DNA of 64,000 nt from positions 62,001-126,000 of the forward strand of contig NZ_FNYV01000009.1 of NCBI RefSeq assembly GCF_900109115.1. The letters run 5' to 3'. Position 1 is the stretch's first letter, and each line of letters starts with the position of its first letter. The position numbers and the translations under genes are program-made. The stretch comes from Micromonospora phaseoli (lineage in GTDB: Bacteria > Actinomycetota > Actinomycetes > Mycobacteriales > Micromonosporaceae). Positions 34,929 to 42,990 of the stretch are shown here, piece by piece. The notes under the pieces were generated by a model that was given only the letters and a program-made list of their open reading frames with translations, did not search any database and was not told the origin of the DNA.

Positions 34929-36137
34929 ATGGCTGCGCAACGGTCGTACGACATCGTGTTGTTCGGGGCGACCGGGTTCACCGGTGGCCTCACCGCCCGC
35001 TACCTGGCCCGGCACGCGCCAGTGGGGCTGCGCTGGGCGATCGCCGGGCGTAACGCCGACAAGCTGGCCGCGGTCCGCGGCGGGCTGGCCGAGATCGATC
35101 CGGCGCTGGCCGGCCTGCCGCTGCTCACCGCAGACATCACCGACGCGACGTCGATGCGCGCCGTGGCCGAGCAGGCCCGGGTGGTGGCCAGCACCGTCGG
35201 GCCGTTCATCCGGTACGGCGAGCCGCTGGTGGCCGCCTGCGCCGCCGCCGGCACCGACTACCTCGACATCACCGGCGAGGCGGAGTTCGTCGACCTGACG
35301 TACCTGCGCCACCACGCCGAGGCGGTCCGCACCGGCGCCCGGCTGGTGCACGCCTGCGGTTTCGACTCGATCCCGCACGATCTGGGCGTCTGGTTCACCA
35401 TCAAGCAGCTACCCGACGACGTGCCGATCACGGTGGACGGCTACGTCCGGGCCGGGGGCCGCTTCTCCGCCGGCACCTACCACTCGGCGTTGACCGCCTT
35501 CTCGCGTACCACCGAGGCGTCGCAGGCGGCCCGCGAACGCCGCGCCGTCGAGCCCCGCCCGACCGACCGCCGGGTCCGCGCCGTGCCCGGCCGGCTGGCC
35601 CGCTCGCGGGACCTGCCCGTCTGGGCGGTGCCGCTGCCGACGATCGACCCGCAGGTGGTCCGCCGCTCGGCGGCGGCCCGGCCCGAGTACGGTCCGGACT
35701 TCCGCTACCGGCACTTCGCCGCCGTGAAGCGGCTGCCCACGGTGCTGACCGCCGGTGCCGGGCTGGGTGCGCTGGTCGGGCTGGTGAAGCTGCCGCCGAC
35801 CCGGCGGTGGCTGCTCGGCCGGCTCGCCTCGGGGCAGGGGCCGAACGCCGAGCAGCGGGCGAAGTCGTGGTTCACGGTGCGGTTCGTCGGCACCGGCGGC
35901 GGCCGACGGGTGGTGACGGAGGTGGCCGGCGGCGATCCCGGGTACGACGAGACCGCGAAGATGCTCGCCGAGTCGGCGCTCTGCCTGGCGTACGACGACC
36001 TGCCGGCGACCTGCGGCCAGGTCACGCCGGTCAGCGCGATGGGCGACGCCCTGCTGCACCGCCTCACCGCCGCCGGCATCACCTTCCGCGTCCTGAGCGA
36101 AGACGCCGCAGAAAGCGAAGGAAGGGCCCCTTGTTAA
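34929..36137 (+). CDS. Saccharopine dehydrogenase-like NAD(P)-binding protein
   Basis: A 402-residue protein of the saccharopine dehydrogenase-like/trans-acting enoyl reductase family: VLFGATGFTGGLTARYLA is the dinucleotide site, followed by STVGPFIRYGEPLVAACA and the family block DITGEAEFVD. Mycobacterial relatives reduce double bonds during lipid assembly, so a lipid redox role is possible here. The final codons (EGRAPC and stop) are supplied by the dispersed GGGGCCCC element, so the native C-terminus was probably altered by its insertion. Confidence 0.88.
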   Translation: MAAQRSYDIVLFGATGFTGGLTARYLARHAPVGLRWAIAGRNADKLAAVRGGLAEIDPALAGLPLLTADITDATSMRAVAEQARVVASTVGPFIRYGEPLVAACAAAGTDYLDITGEAEFVDLTYLRHHAEAVRTGARLVHACGFDSIPHDLGVWFTIKQLPDDVPITVDGYVRAGGRFSAGTYHSALTAFSRTTEASQAARERRAVEPRPTDRRVRAVPGRLARSRDLPVWAVPLPTIDPQVVRRSAAARPEYGPDFRYRHFAAVKRLPTVLTAGAGLGALVGLVKLPPTRRWLLGRLASGQGPNAEQRAKSWFTVRFVGTGGGRRVVTEVAGGDPGYDETAKMLAESALCLAYDDLPATCGQVTPVSAMGDALLHRLTAAGITFRVLSEDAAESEGRAPC

Positions 36138-36170
36138 CGCCTGCGGTAGAGCAGGGGCCCCCTATTAACA
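36118..36170. repeat. Dispersed GGGGCCCC/TTAAC element, copy B
   Basis: Two tandem half-units: aaggaagggccccttgttaa-c and agcaggggccccctattaac-a, joined by gcctgcggtag. It overlaps the last six codons and stop of the preceding gene. Copy C (38804-38855) is its near-exact reverse complement. Confidence 0.85.
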
Positions 36171-36226
36171 CCGCCGGAGCGGGCCAGGCTTGACCCTCGA
36201 CCAGGTCGAGGGGGCAGGATCGGGCC

Positions 36227-37342
36227 GTGAAGAGTGACCTGCGCAGCATCGGCGAGCTGGCCCGGGCCAGCGGGCTGACGGTGAGTGCCCTGCGGTTCTA
36301 CGACGCCGCCGGAGTGCTGGTCCCCGCCCAGGTCGACCCGGGTAGCGGGTACCGCCGCTACACCGACGACCAGGTGGCGCCGGCCCGGCTGGTGGCCGGG
36401 CTCCGCCGGGTCGGGATGCCGGTGGCCGAGATCGCCCGGGCGGTACGCGCCGAACCCGCCGTCGTACACCGGCTGCTCGACGCGCACCTGCGCCGGTTGA
36501 CGGAAGGGCTGGCCGACACCCGCCGCGAGGTCTCCCGGATCCGGGCCCTGCTCCCCGCCGACCAACCGTCGACGGCCACCCGACTCGTCCTGGCCGGGGG
36601 TGACCTGGCCGCCGCCGTGGACGCGGTCCGGTTCGCCGTCGGCGCCGACCCGGTCCTGCCGGCGCTGGCCGGCGTCCTGCTCGACGTGAGCGGCGACGAG
36701 GTGCGGCTGGTGGCGACCGACCGGCACCGCTTGGCGGTGGCCACGGTCGATGCATCGGTGCACGGTCCGCCGACCCGGACGCTGCTGCCGGTGGCCGCGG
36801 TCGACGGGCTGCGCCGGCTGCTGGACGGCCCGGACCTCGACACCGCCGTGGTGCGGCTGACCCTGGTCGGGCGGCAGTTCGTCGCCGACGTCGGCGGGCG
36901 TCAGCTGCGGGCCACGCCCCTGCCGTACGACTTCCCGGACTACCACGCCCTGCTGCCCGGCGCGGCCGGCGACCGGCCGGCACGCCGGTTCCAGGTCGAC
37001 GCCGGGTGGCTGGTCGACGCGCTGCGGACCGGTACGCCGACGATCGTCCGGGAGTACGCGGGCAGCCCGCTGCCGGTGACCGTGCTCGGCCTCGGCGGCC
37101 GGGACGCCCTGCGGCTGCTGGGTCCCGCCGACCTCACCAGCCCGCACGATCTGGGCGGTGCCGGTGAGGTCGGCGGGGGTGAGCTGCGCGTCGGGGTCAA
37201 CGGCGACTACCTGCTCGACGCGCTCGACGCGGCCGGCGGGTCGCGCCTGGTGCTGGAGCTGGACGGCCCGATCGCGCCGCTGGCGATTCGTCGACCGGAC
37301 GACGACGCCGCCTTCTCCATCCTGATGCCGATCCGCCTCTGA
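36227..37342 (+). CDS. MerR-type regulator fused to beta-sliding-clamp domains II and III
   Basis: A 371-residue fusion. Residues 6-75 are a MerR winged helix (SIGELARASGLTVSALRFYD, then GYRRYTDDQV); residues 78-110 are a dimerisation helix. From about 118 on, the chain follows DnaN: domain II with VRLVATDRHRLAVATV (Asp165; clamp consensus ATDGHRLAV) and PYDFPDYHALLP, then domain III with GDYLLDALDAAGG and the clamp-like ending SILMPIRL. Clamp domain I is absent, its place taken by the DNA-binding domain. It is probably not a processivity clamp but a regulator using the clamp fold for binding a ligand or protein. GTG start, monocistronic before serS. Confidence 0.85.
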   Translation: MKSDLRSIGELARASGLTVSALRFYDAAGVLVPAQVDPGSGYRRYTDDQVAPARLVAGLRRVGMPVAEIARAVRAEPAVVHRLLDAHLRRLTEGLADTRREVSRIRALLPADQPSTATRLVLAGGDLAAAVDAVRFAVGADPVLPALAGVLLDVSGDEVRLVATDRHRLAVATVDASVHGPPTRTLLPVAAVDGLRRLLDGPDLDTAVVRLTLVGRQFVADVGGRQLRATPLPYDFPDYHALLPGAAGDRPARRFQVDAGWLVDALRTGTPTIVREYAGSPLPVTVLGLGGRDALRLLGPADLTSPHDLGGAGEVGGGELRVGVNGDYLLDALDAAGGSRLVLELDGPIAPLAIRRPDDDAAFSILMPIRL

Positions 37343-37431
37343 GCCACCGCACCCGGGCGGGTCGGGGCGTTCCGGGCGCGGCGGTAGCATCTGGAGGTCC
37401 ACCCCAGCCCGGACGGAGGCCACGGAGCAGC

Positions 37432-38712
37432 ATGCTCGACATGGAGTTGATCCGAAAGGATCGCGACGCGGTGGCGACCGCGCTGGCGAAGCGGCTGACG
37501 GCCGCCGAGGTCGACCGGGCGCTGGACGAGATCCAGCAGCTCGACCGGGAGCGTCGCCGGCTGATCAGTGAGATCGACGGGGAGCGCCAGCGCCGTAAGG
37601 CCGAGGCCCGAGCGTACGCGCAGGCGAAGCGGGCCGGTGTCGAGCCGGAGGTCGGCTCCGAGGCCGGCCGTAAGCAGGTCGCCGAGCTGGAGGCCGAGCT
37701 CGACGAGGTGCAGGCGCGGTTGCGTACCACCATGAGCGAGCTGCCCAACCTGCCCGCCGACGACGTCGTGCCCGGCGGCAAGGAAGCCAACCGGGTGGTG
37801 AAGACCTTCCGCGAGCCGCCGGCCATCGAGAAGGTCCGCGACCACGTCGAGTTGAGCCGGATGCTGGGCCTGGTCGACCACGAGCGCGGCGTCAAGCTCG
37901 GCGGGTCCGGCTTCTGGATGTACACCGGGCTGGGTGCCCGGCTGGAGTGGGCGCTGGTCAACTGGTTGATCGAGCGCAACGTCGAGGCCGGCTACGAATT
38001 CCTGCTGCCGCCGCACCTGCTGCTGGACAGCGCCGGCTTCGCCGCCGGGCAGTTTCCCAAGTTCTACGACGACGTCTACCACCTGGACAAGCAGTCCGCC
38101 CCGCGCGGGCAGTTCCTGCTGCCGACGGCGGAGACGGCGATCCTCGGGGCGTACCAGGACGAGATCCTGGAGACCGCGAAGCTGCCGCTGAAGGTGTTCG
38201 CGTACACCCCCTGCTATCGCCGGGAGGCGGCCGGCTCGCACTCCGACGAGCGGGGCACGGTCCGCGGCCACCAGTTCAACAAGGTGGAGATCTTCCAGTT
38301 CACCCTGCCCGAGCAGGCCGACGCCGCGCTGGAGCAGATGGTCGGCCACGCGGAGAGCCTGGTCGAGGCCCTGGGCCTGCACTACCAGCGCAGCCTGCTC
38401 GCGGCCGGTGACGCCAGCGCCTCGATGCGCAAGACCCTGGACATCGAGGTCTGGATGCCGAGCACCGGCAAGTACAAGGAGGTCTCGTCGGTCTCCTGGG
38501 GCGGTGACTACCAAGCCCGTCGGGCGGCGATCCGCTACCGCGAGCCGGGCGGTAAGCAGACCCGTTTCGTGCACACCCTCAACGGTTCGGCCCTGGCGAC
38601 CAGCCGCCTCTTCCCGGCCATCCTGGAGCAGTTCCAGCAGCCCGACGGTTCGGTGCTGGTCCCCGAGGTCCTCCGCGACCGCCTCGGCACCGACCGCCTC
38701 ACTCCGCGCTGA
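37432..38712 (+). CDS. serS: Seryl-tRNA synthetase
   Basis: A 426-residue class II synthetase. The N-terminal long coiled-coil arm (about residues 30-100) contacts tRNA-Ser; motif 2 is YTPCYRREAAGSHSDERGT and motif 3 NGSALATSRLFPAILEQFQQ. All class II signatures and the normal length are present. The ATG follows GGAG; TAGCAT at about 37384 is a likely -10 box. Confidence 0.97.
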   Translation: MLDMELIRKDRDAVATALAKRLTAAEVDRALDEIQQLDRERRRLISEIDGERQRRKAEARAYAQAKRAGVEPEVGSEAGRKQVAELEAELDEVQARLRTTMSELPNLPADDVVPGGKEANRVVKTFREPPAIEKVRDHVELSRMLGLVDHERGVKLGGSGFWMYTGLGARLEWALVNWLIERNVEAGYEFLLPPHLLLDSAGFAAGQFPKFYDDVYHLDKQSAPRGQFLLPTAETAILGAYQDEILETAKLPLKVFAYTPCYRREAAGSHSDERGTVRGHQFNKVEIFQFTLPEQADAALEQMVGHAESLVEALGLHYQRSLLAAGDASASMRKTLDIEVWMPSTGKYKEVSSVSWGGDYQARRAAIRYREPGGKQTRFVHTLNGSALATSRLFPAILEQFQQPDGSVLVPEVLRDRLGTDRLTPR

Positions 38713-38803
38713 CCGGGTCGTCGGGGGCCGCTTCGCGCGGCCCTCGACGCTCGCGGCCGACCTCCCGCACGTCGTCGGCTGAGCCCGCACGCGTAGGTCC
38801 GGC

Positions 38804-38855
38804 GTTAACAGGGGGCCCCTGCTCTACCGCAGGCGTTAACAAGGGGCCCTTCCTT
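38804..38855. repeat. Dispersed GGGGCCCC/TTAAC element, copy C
   Basis: gttaacagggggcccctgct followed by ctaccgcaggcgttaac and aaggggcccttcctt. It is the reverse complement of copy B with essentially one base change and lies between serS and the convergent lipoprotein gene. Confidence 0.85.
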
Positions 38856-38863
38856 CGCCTCCG

Positions 38864-39448
38864 TCAGGCGGCCAGTGCGGTGACCCGGCGGGTGAGGTCC
38901 TCGCCGTCCAGCCAGCCCTGGTGGATCACCCGCCCGTCCCGGTCGATGATCACGAAGGTGCTCTGCTCGACGACCTCGAAGCGCCGCCAGAGCTCACCCG
39001 CCCGGTCCTCGATCTGCGGCATCGGGCCCAGCTCGAACTCGGTGACGAAGTCGGTCATCGCCTTGCGTTCACCGAGCCCCGCGATCCCGATGATCGGCAC
39101 GGTCTCCCGGAACCCGGGCTCGATCTCCGCTATCGTCCACGCCTGACTCGCGCAGGTGGCGCACCAGGGCGCCCAGAACCAGAGCACCACCGGCCGGCCG
39201 GCGAGGGTGGCGGCGTCGAACGCCGCACCTTCCAGGGTCTTTCCGGTGAAGCGGAGGGTCTCCGGCACCGGCGCCGGGCTGGCCGGCGGCGAGGCGGCGG
39301 CGCTGGCCGGCGGGGTCGCGGCGGGCTGCGCCTCGGGCGACCGGGTCGCCTCGGCACCCGCACCGCACCCGGCCAGCACGGCGGCGAGCAGGGCGGCGGT
39401 GACCATGCCGGTGGCGCGTCTCGTCGTGCGTGCCGCCCTCATCCGCAT
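38864..39448 (-). CDS. TlpA/ResA-like thioredoxin lipoprotein
   Basis: A 194-residue lipoprotein: signal peptide with lipobox VLAGC (Cys28), a Pro/Ala/Ser tether to about residue 62, then a thioredoxin fold with the redox pair WCATC (Cys96/Cys99) and cis-Pro region EQSTFVIID. It should sit on the outer face of the membrane and reduce or exchange disulfides, as ResA/TlpA proteins do in cytochrome c or copper-protein maturation. It is the last gene of an operon with a NuoF/ferredoxin fusion and a heme membrane protein, the likely source of its electrons. Confidence 0.9.
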   Translation of the reverse strand: MRMRAARTTRRATGMVTAALLAAVLAGCGAGAEATRSPEAQPAATPPASAAASPPASPAPVPETLRFTGKTLEGAAFDAATLAGRPVVLWFWAPWCATCASQAWTIAEIEPGFRETVPIIGIAGLGERKAMTDFVTEFELGPMPQIEDRAGELWRRFEVVEQSTFVIIDRDGRVIHQGWLDGEDLTRRVTALAA

Positions 39449-39461
39449 CTCCTCTTGTCGC

Positions 39462-40928
39462 TCAGGCCTGTGTCAGCCGCAGCGCCAGCTCCGGGCAGAC
39501 CTTGACCGCCTTCACCGCACCCTCCCGCAGCCAGGTGGGCACGGGGGTGGGCGGGAAGGCGGGGTAGCCGTTCTGGTCCAGCCGGATGAAGTCCGGCACC
39601 ACGTGGGCGCAGAGGCCGTGTCCGTCGCATCGGGACCAGTCCAGGACCAGCTTCTGCGGGTCGGCGTCGGGCGCGCCGGGCAGACCCATCACGCCCTTGA
39701 CCCGTCGGCCGCACCCCTCGCCCGTGGTGTGCTTCTTCAGGTCGTCGGCGAAGACCTCCATCGCCGACAGCGCGAACCGGGACGTACCGTCGGGGTGGCT
39801 GCACGCGCCGCGTCCCTTGACGTCGCCGGCGGCGGCCCGGACCACCTCCACCGGCGCGCTCCCGGAGACCGCCAGGTCGACGGCGCGGGCCAGGTCGGGC
39901 AGCCCCCGCTTGCACGGGCCGCACTGCCCGGCGGACTCGCCGGAGAGGTAGCGCACCACCTGGGCGGCCTCGCCGAGCGGGCAGGTGTCGTTGGCGAGCG
40001 GGACGATGATGCCGGCGCCGAGGGTGCCGCCGATCGCGGCGAGCCCCTTGCGCGAGACCACGGCCTTCTCCGCCGCCTCCCGGGTGACCCACTTGCCGTG
40101 GTAGCCACCCGTCAGGATGCCCGGACCGTCGGGTACCTCGCAGAGCTCCAGGATCTCGGCCAGTGGCGTGCCGGCGGCGCACTCGATCACCGCGTGACGT
40201 TTGGCCGCGCCGGTCACGCTGAGCAGCACCGTGCCGGGCTCGTCGTCGGTGCCGAGCGCCGCGTACTCGTACGGCCCGAGCCGGGCGGCGATCGCCAGCT
40301 GGGAGTACGTCTCGGCGTTGGAGAGCAGGGTGGGTAGGCCGCCGACACCGGAGTCACTGGAACGCTTCTTGGTGCCGGGTGGGATGTGCGGCAGCCCGTT
40401 GATCCCGTTGACCAGTGCGCCGCCCTCCCCGCTGATGAAGCGGTGCGGAACCGTCACGACGCTGGTCGGCACCGGCATCCGGCGCTCGTCCAGCGCCTCC
40501 ATCAGGGAGTCCCGGCCGACCATGTCGTCGGCCACGCAGAGCACGATCTCCTCGGCGTCCAGGGCGAACGCGGCCAGGGCGGCGCCGTCGAGGATCAGGT
40601 GCGGCGCCCGGGTGAGGATGACCTTGTCCTTCCAGCTGGCCGGTTCACCCTCGGTGGCGTTGACCACCACCACCGGCGGCAGGTCCTGGCGTTCGCAGGA
40701 CTCGAGCACCGCGCGCAGCTTCTTGCCGAACGGGAAGCCGGCACCCCCCTTGCCCTTGAGCTGGGTGCCCTCGGCGAGGCTCAGCAGGTTGGACGGCTCC
40801 AACGGGCTGATCGGGCCGTGCACCAGCTCGTGGGCGCGCAGGTCGAGCCGGCCGAACTCGGCGAACCCGGCGGTGAGCCGGGGTTCGCCGACGCAGGCCA
40901 CCGGGGGAACGGCCGTCCGCATCGTCAC
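39462..40928 (-). CDS. NuoF-like flavoprotein fused to a C-terminal ferredoxin
   Basis: A 488-residue cytoplasmic electron-transfer protein. Residues 55-330 resemble NuoF: FMN site LKGKGGAGFPFGKK, NATEGEPASWKDK, an SLBB domain. The iron-sulfur region is modified: SAGQCGPCKRG has Ala where NuoF has the first Cys, with a later ACSHPDG Cys. From about residue 430 a single-cluster ferredoxin follows (SRCDGHGLCAHVVPDFIRLD, ending VKVCPELAL). It probably oxidises NADH or ferredoxin and passes electrons to the membrane protein whose stop codon region it overlaps (ATGA). No other complex I genes are present. Confidence 0.88.
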   Translation of the reverse strand: MTMRTAVPPVACVGEPRLTAGFAEFGRLDLRAHELVHGPISPLEPSNLLSLAEGTQLKGKGGAGFPFGKKLRAVLESCERQDLPPVVVVNATEGEPASWKDKVILTRAPHLILDGAALAAFALDAEEIVLCVADDMVGRDSLMEALDERRMPVPTSVVTVPHRFISGEGGALVNGINGLPHIPPGTKKRSSDSGVGGLPTLLSNAETYSQLAIAARLGPYEYAALGTDDEPGTVLLSVTGAAKRHAVIECAAGTPLAEILELCEVPDGPGILTGGYHGKWVTREAAEKAVVSRKGLAAIGGTLGAGIIVPLANDTCPLGEAAQVVRYLSGESAGQCGPCKRGLPDLARAVDLAVSGSAPVEVVRAAAGDVKGRGACSHPDGTSRFALSAMEVFADDLKKHTTGEGCGRRVKGVMGLPGAPDADPQKLVLDWSRCDGHGLCAHVVPDFIRLDQNGYPAFPPTPVPTWLREGAVKAVKVCPELALRLTQA

Positions 40929-42724
40929 TTGGCCTCGCCCCGCAGGCCGGCCCAGTAGGCACCGTCGACCGAGTCCGGGTCGGGCCGGCGCCGGCGGTCT
41001 GCCGCCGTCCGCCGGGCACGTCGGGAGGCCAGGTCGACCAGGGTCGGAGTGTCGTCGTCGGCCTCGTCCTCCGGGGCGTACCGCGCTGGCGGGCGCCAGT
41101 AGTCGGTCTCGGCCGCCGGCAGGTCGTCCTCGACGCTGTGGCGTCCGCCGCCGCTGCGGGGCGCCGCGGAGACGGGCGAACCGGAGATCGGTGCGCCGGA
41201 GATCGGGCCGGCCGAGATGGGGGCGGTCGACTCCCAGCGGCGCGGACTGTCCCAGGGCTCCTCCGGCTCTGCCGCGGACCGCTGCGGTGGGGCCGAGTAG
41301 CGGCTGTCGGTGTCGGCGTCCACCCGGGAACGCCGGGAACGGCCGACCACCTCGTCCTCGTCCGAGTCGTCGCGGCCGCGCCGACGCACCGGCTCACGGT
41401 CGTACTCCACCAGGTCCTCGTCGCGTCGGGTCGACCGACGGCCGACCGGCTCGCGTTCGGACTCGCGCCGGGAGCGGCGCCGGGGCGCTTCCTCGTCGTC
41501 GCGCCGGGAGCGGCGAAGCACGGGCTCCAGGTCGTCCTCCTCGACCCGCGGGTGCCGGCCGGTGGTCTCCAGCTCGTCGTCCCGGCGGGAGCCGCGCCGG
41601 CCGACCGGCTCCTCGTCACGGCGGCGGCGCACCACCGGCTCGAGCTGCTCGGTCTCGCGGCGGACGACCCGCTCCAGTTCCTCCTCCTCGCGGCGCGAGG
41701 GACGCCGGACCACCGGCTCGAACTCCTCGTCGCGACGGCCGCGACCCGGGCGGACCGGCTCGCGCAGCGTGCCCGGCTCGGGAACGACCGGCACGGTGAA
41801 GCGCTCCGGGTCGTTTCGCCGGATGGTGGGGCTGGCCCAGGTGCCGGAGGTGCTGTCGGCCCAGCTGGTGTCGCGGCGGACCCGCTTCTCACGGCCGTCG
41901 TCGGCCTCGGCACGCCGACCGGTGAGGTTACCGAGCAGCGACTCGGTGGACTTGCTGCCGGTCATCGCCTCGTTCAGGGCGGCGGCCTGCTGCCGCTCGC
42001 GGCTGCGCCGCTGGAGGGTGACCGAGAGGCGGACCATCAGCGCCATCACGACCAGCACCACGCAGGCGAAGTAGCTGAGGCTGACCCAGCCGGCGGCCGG
42101 GCGACCGGCCAGGAGGCCGTGGAAGATGCCGAACGGCCAGGCGACGTACGCCATCGAATGCAGCGCACGCCACAGCCACTTCGGGCCGACGTCGGCGAAA
42201 CGGGCCCGGATGATGCCGGTCCACAGCACGCTCACCATGAGCAGCGCGGCGATGGTGCCGAGGCCGACGTAGAGGCCACGGCCACCGACGAAGGGTACGG
42301 CGGCGTCGGTCACCCCCGCCCGGCCGCTGGCGATCTTCGTGATGACGTGGAAGCCCAGGCCGGCGACGCCGAGGATGCCGGTGGCCCGGTGCGCGGACTG
42401 CAACAGCACCCGGTGCCGGATCAGCAGCACCAACCGGTCGGTGGCGAGCAGGCCCATCATCACCGTGAGGCTCAGCGCGACCAGGGCGATCACACCGGCG
42501 AAGAACTCGGTGAAGAAGAAGCCCATCGCGTACGCCTTCTGGCCCGCGCCGGTGAGCATGGTCAGCGCCCACAGGGCGGCCAGACCACAGGCGGAGACCG
42601 CAATGACCTGGCCGCGAGACCAGACCCGGATCCCCCGACTGCTGCTGCTGGTACGGACGGCAGGCGTCTTCTCGTTCTGCGTGGCCCGGGCCATCTGCTC
42701 CTCGATCGTCTCGCGGCGGCGCAC
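40925..42724 (-). CDS. Ferric-reductase-like heme membrane protein with long charged tail
   Basis: A 599-residue protein. Residues 30-250 hold about six membrane segments of the ferric reductase-like transmembrane type; paired histidines suited to heme appear in LQSAHRATGILGVAGLGFHV and ALHSMAYVAWPFGIFHGLLAG. From about 260 to the end the chain is cytoplasmic and disordered, with many RR-x-DEE-type repeats (EEFEPVVRRPSRREEEELER and similar). GTG 42724 is used; ATG ten codons later is an alternative. It lacks its own FAD/NAD domain; that function is likely provided by the next gene in the operon. Confidence 0.85.
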   Translation of the reverse strand: MRRRETIEEQMARATQNEKTPAVRTSSSSRGIRVWSRGQVIAVSACGLAALWALTMLTGAGQKAYAMGFFFTEFFAGVIALVALSLTVMMGLLATDRLVLLIRHRVLLQSAHRATGILGVAGLGFHVITKIASGRAGVTDAAVPFVGGRGLYVGLGTIAALLMVSVLWTGIIRARFADVGPKWLWRALHSMAYVAWPFGIFHGLLAGRPAAGWVSLSYFACVVLVVMALMVRLSVTLQRRSRERQQAAALNEAMTGSKSTESLLGNLTGRRAEADDGREKRVRRDTSWADSTSGTWASPTIRRNDPERFTVPVVPEPGTLREPVRPGRGRRDEEFEPVVRRPSRREEEELERVVRRETEQLEPVVRRRRDEEPVGRRGSRRDDELETTGRHPRVEEDDLEPVLRRSRRDDEEAPRRRSRRESEREPVGRRSTRRDEDLVEYDREPVRRRGRDDSDEDEVVGRSRRSRVDADTDSRYSAPPQRSAAEPEEPWDSPRRWESTAPISAGPISGAPISGSPVSAAPRSGGGRHSVEDDLPAAETDYWRPPARYAPEDEADDDTPTLVDLASRRARRTAADRRRRPDPDSVDGAYWAGLRGEAK

Positions 42725-42879
42725 CGCCGGCCGACCTGTTCCCCACTCCAGTACGCACCGGAGGGCCCGGTCGGATCAGTGTCGTAAGAAAAAATATCTG
42801 CGAGTTGTCGAACCGACCCGCGACCCGGCGCGTATAGCGCCCGCACCGCCCACCTAAGGCAGTCATCCATGCCCATGCA

Positions 42880-42909
42880 TTGACAGTCGATGAAACGAGC
42901 TTGTAATCT
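42880..42909 (+). promoter_or_regulatory. Sigma-70-type promoter of the alpha-amylase gene
   Basis: A consensus TTGACA (42880-42885) and TAATCT (42904-42909) are 18 bases apart, about 80 bases before the start. The palindromic tttcggaaa just downstream (42909-42918) and ttgcaag at 42931 may be repressor sites of the LacI/MalR type; this is an inference from amylase genes of Streptomyces. Confidence 0.75.
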
Positions 42910-42990
42910 TTCGGAAATTTTCAGCCCTGGTTGCAAGATCTGGGCAGCCGCACCACCACCCCCATCCCCCGGCACCCCCAGGAGCACCCG

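Noticed and set aside
39462-40928. Fragment of a complex I (nuo) operon
   Set aside because: Only a NuoF-like gene is present, it is fused to a ferredoxin, lacks one expected iron-sulfur Cys, and its partners are a heme membrane protein and a thioredoxin lipoprotein.
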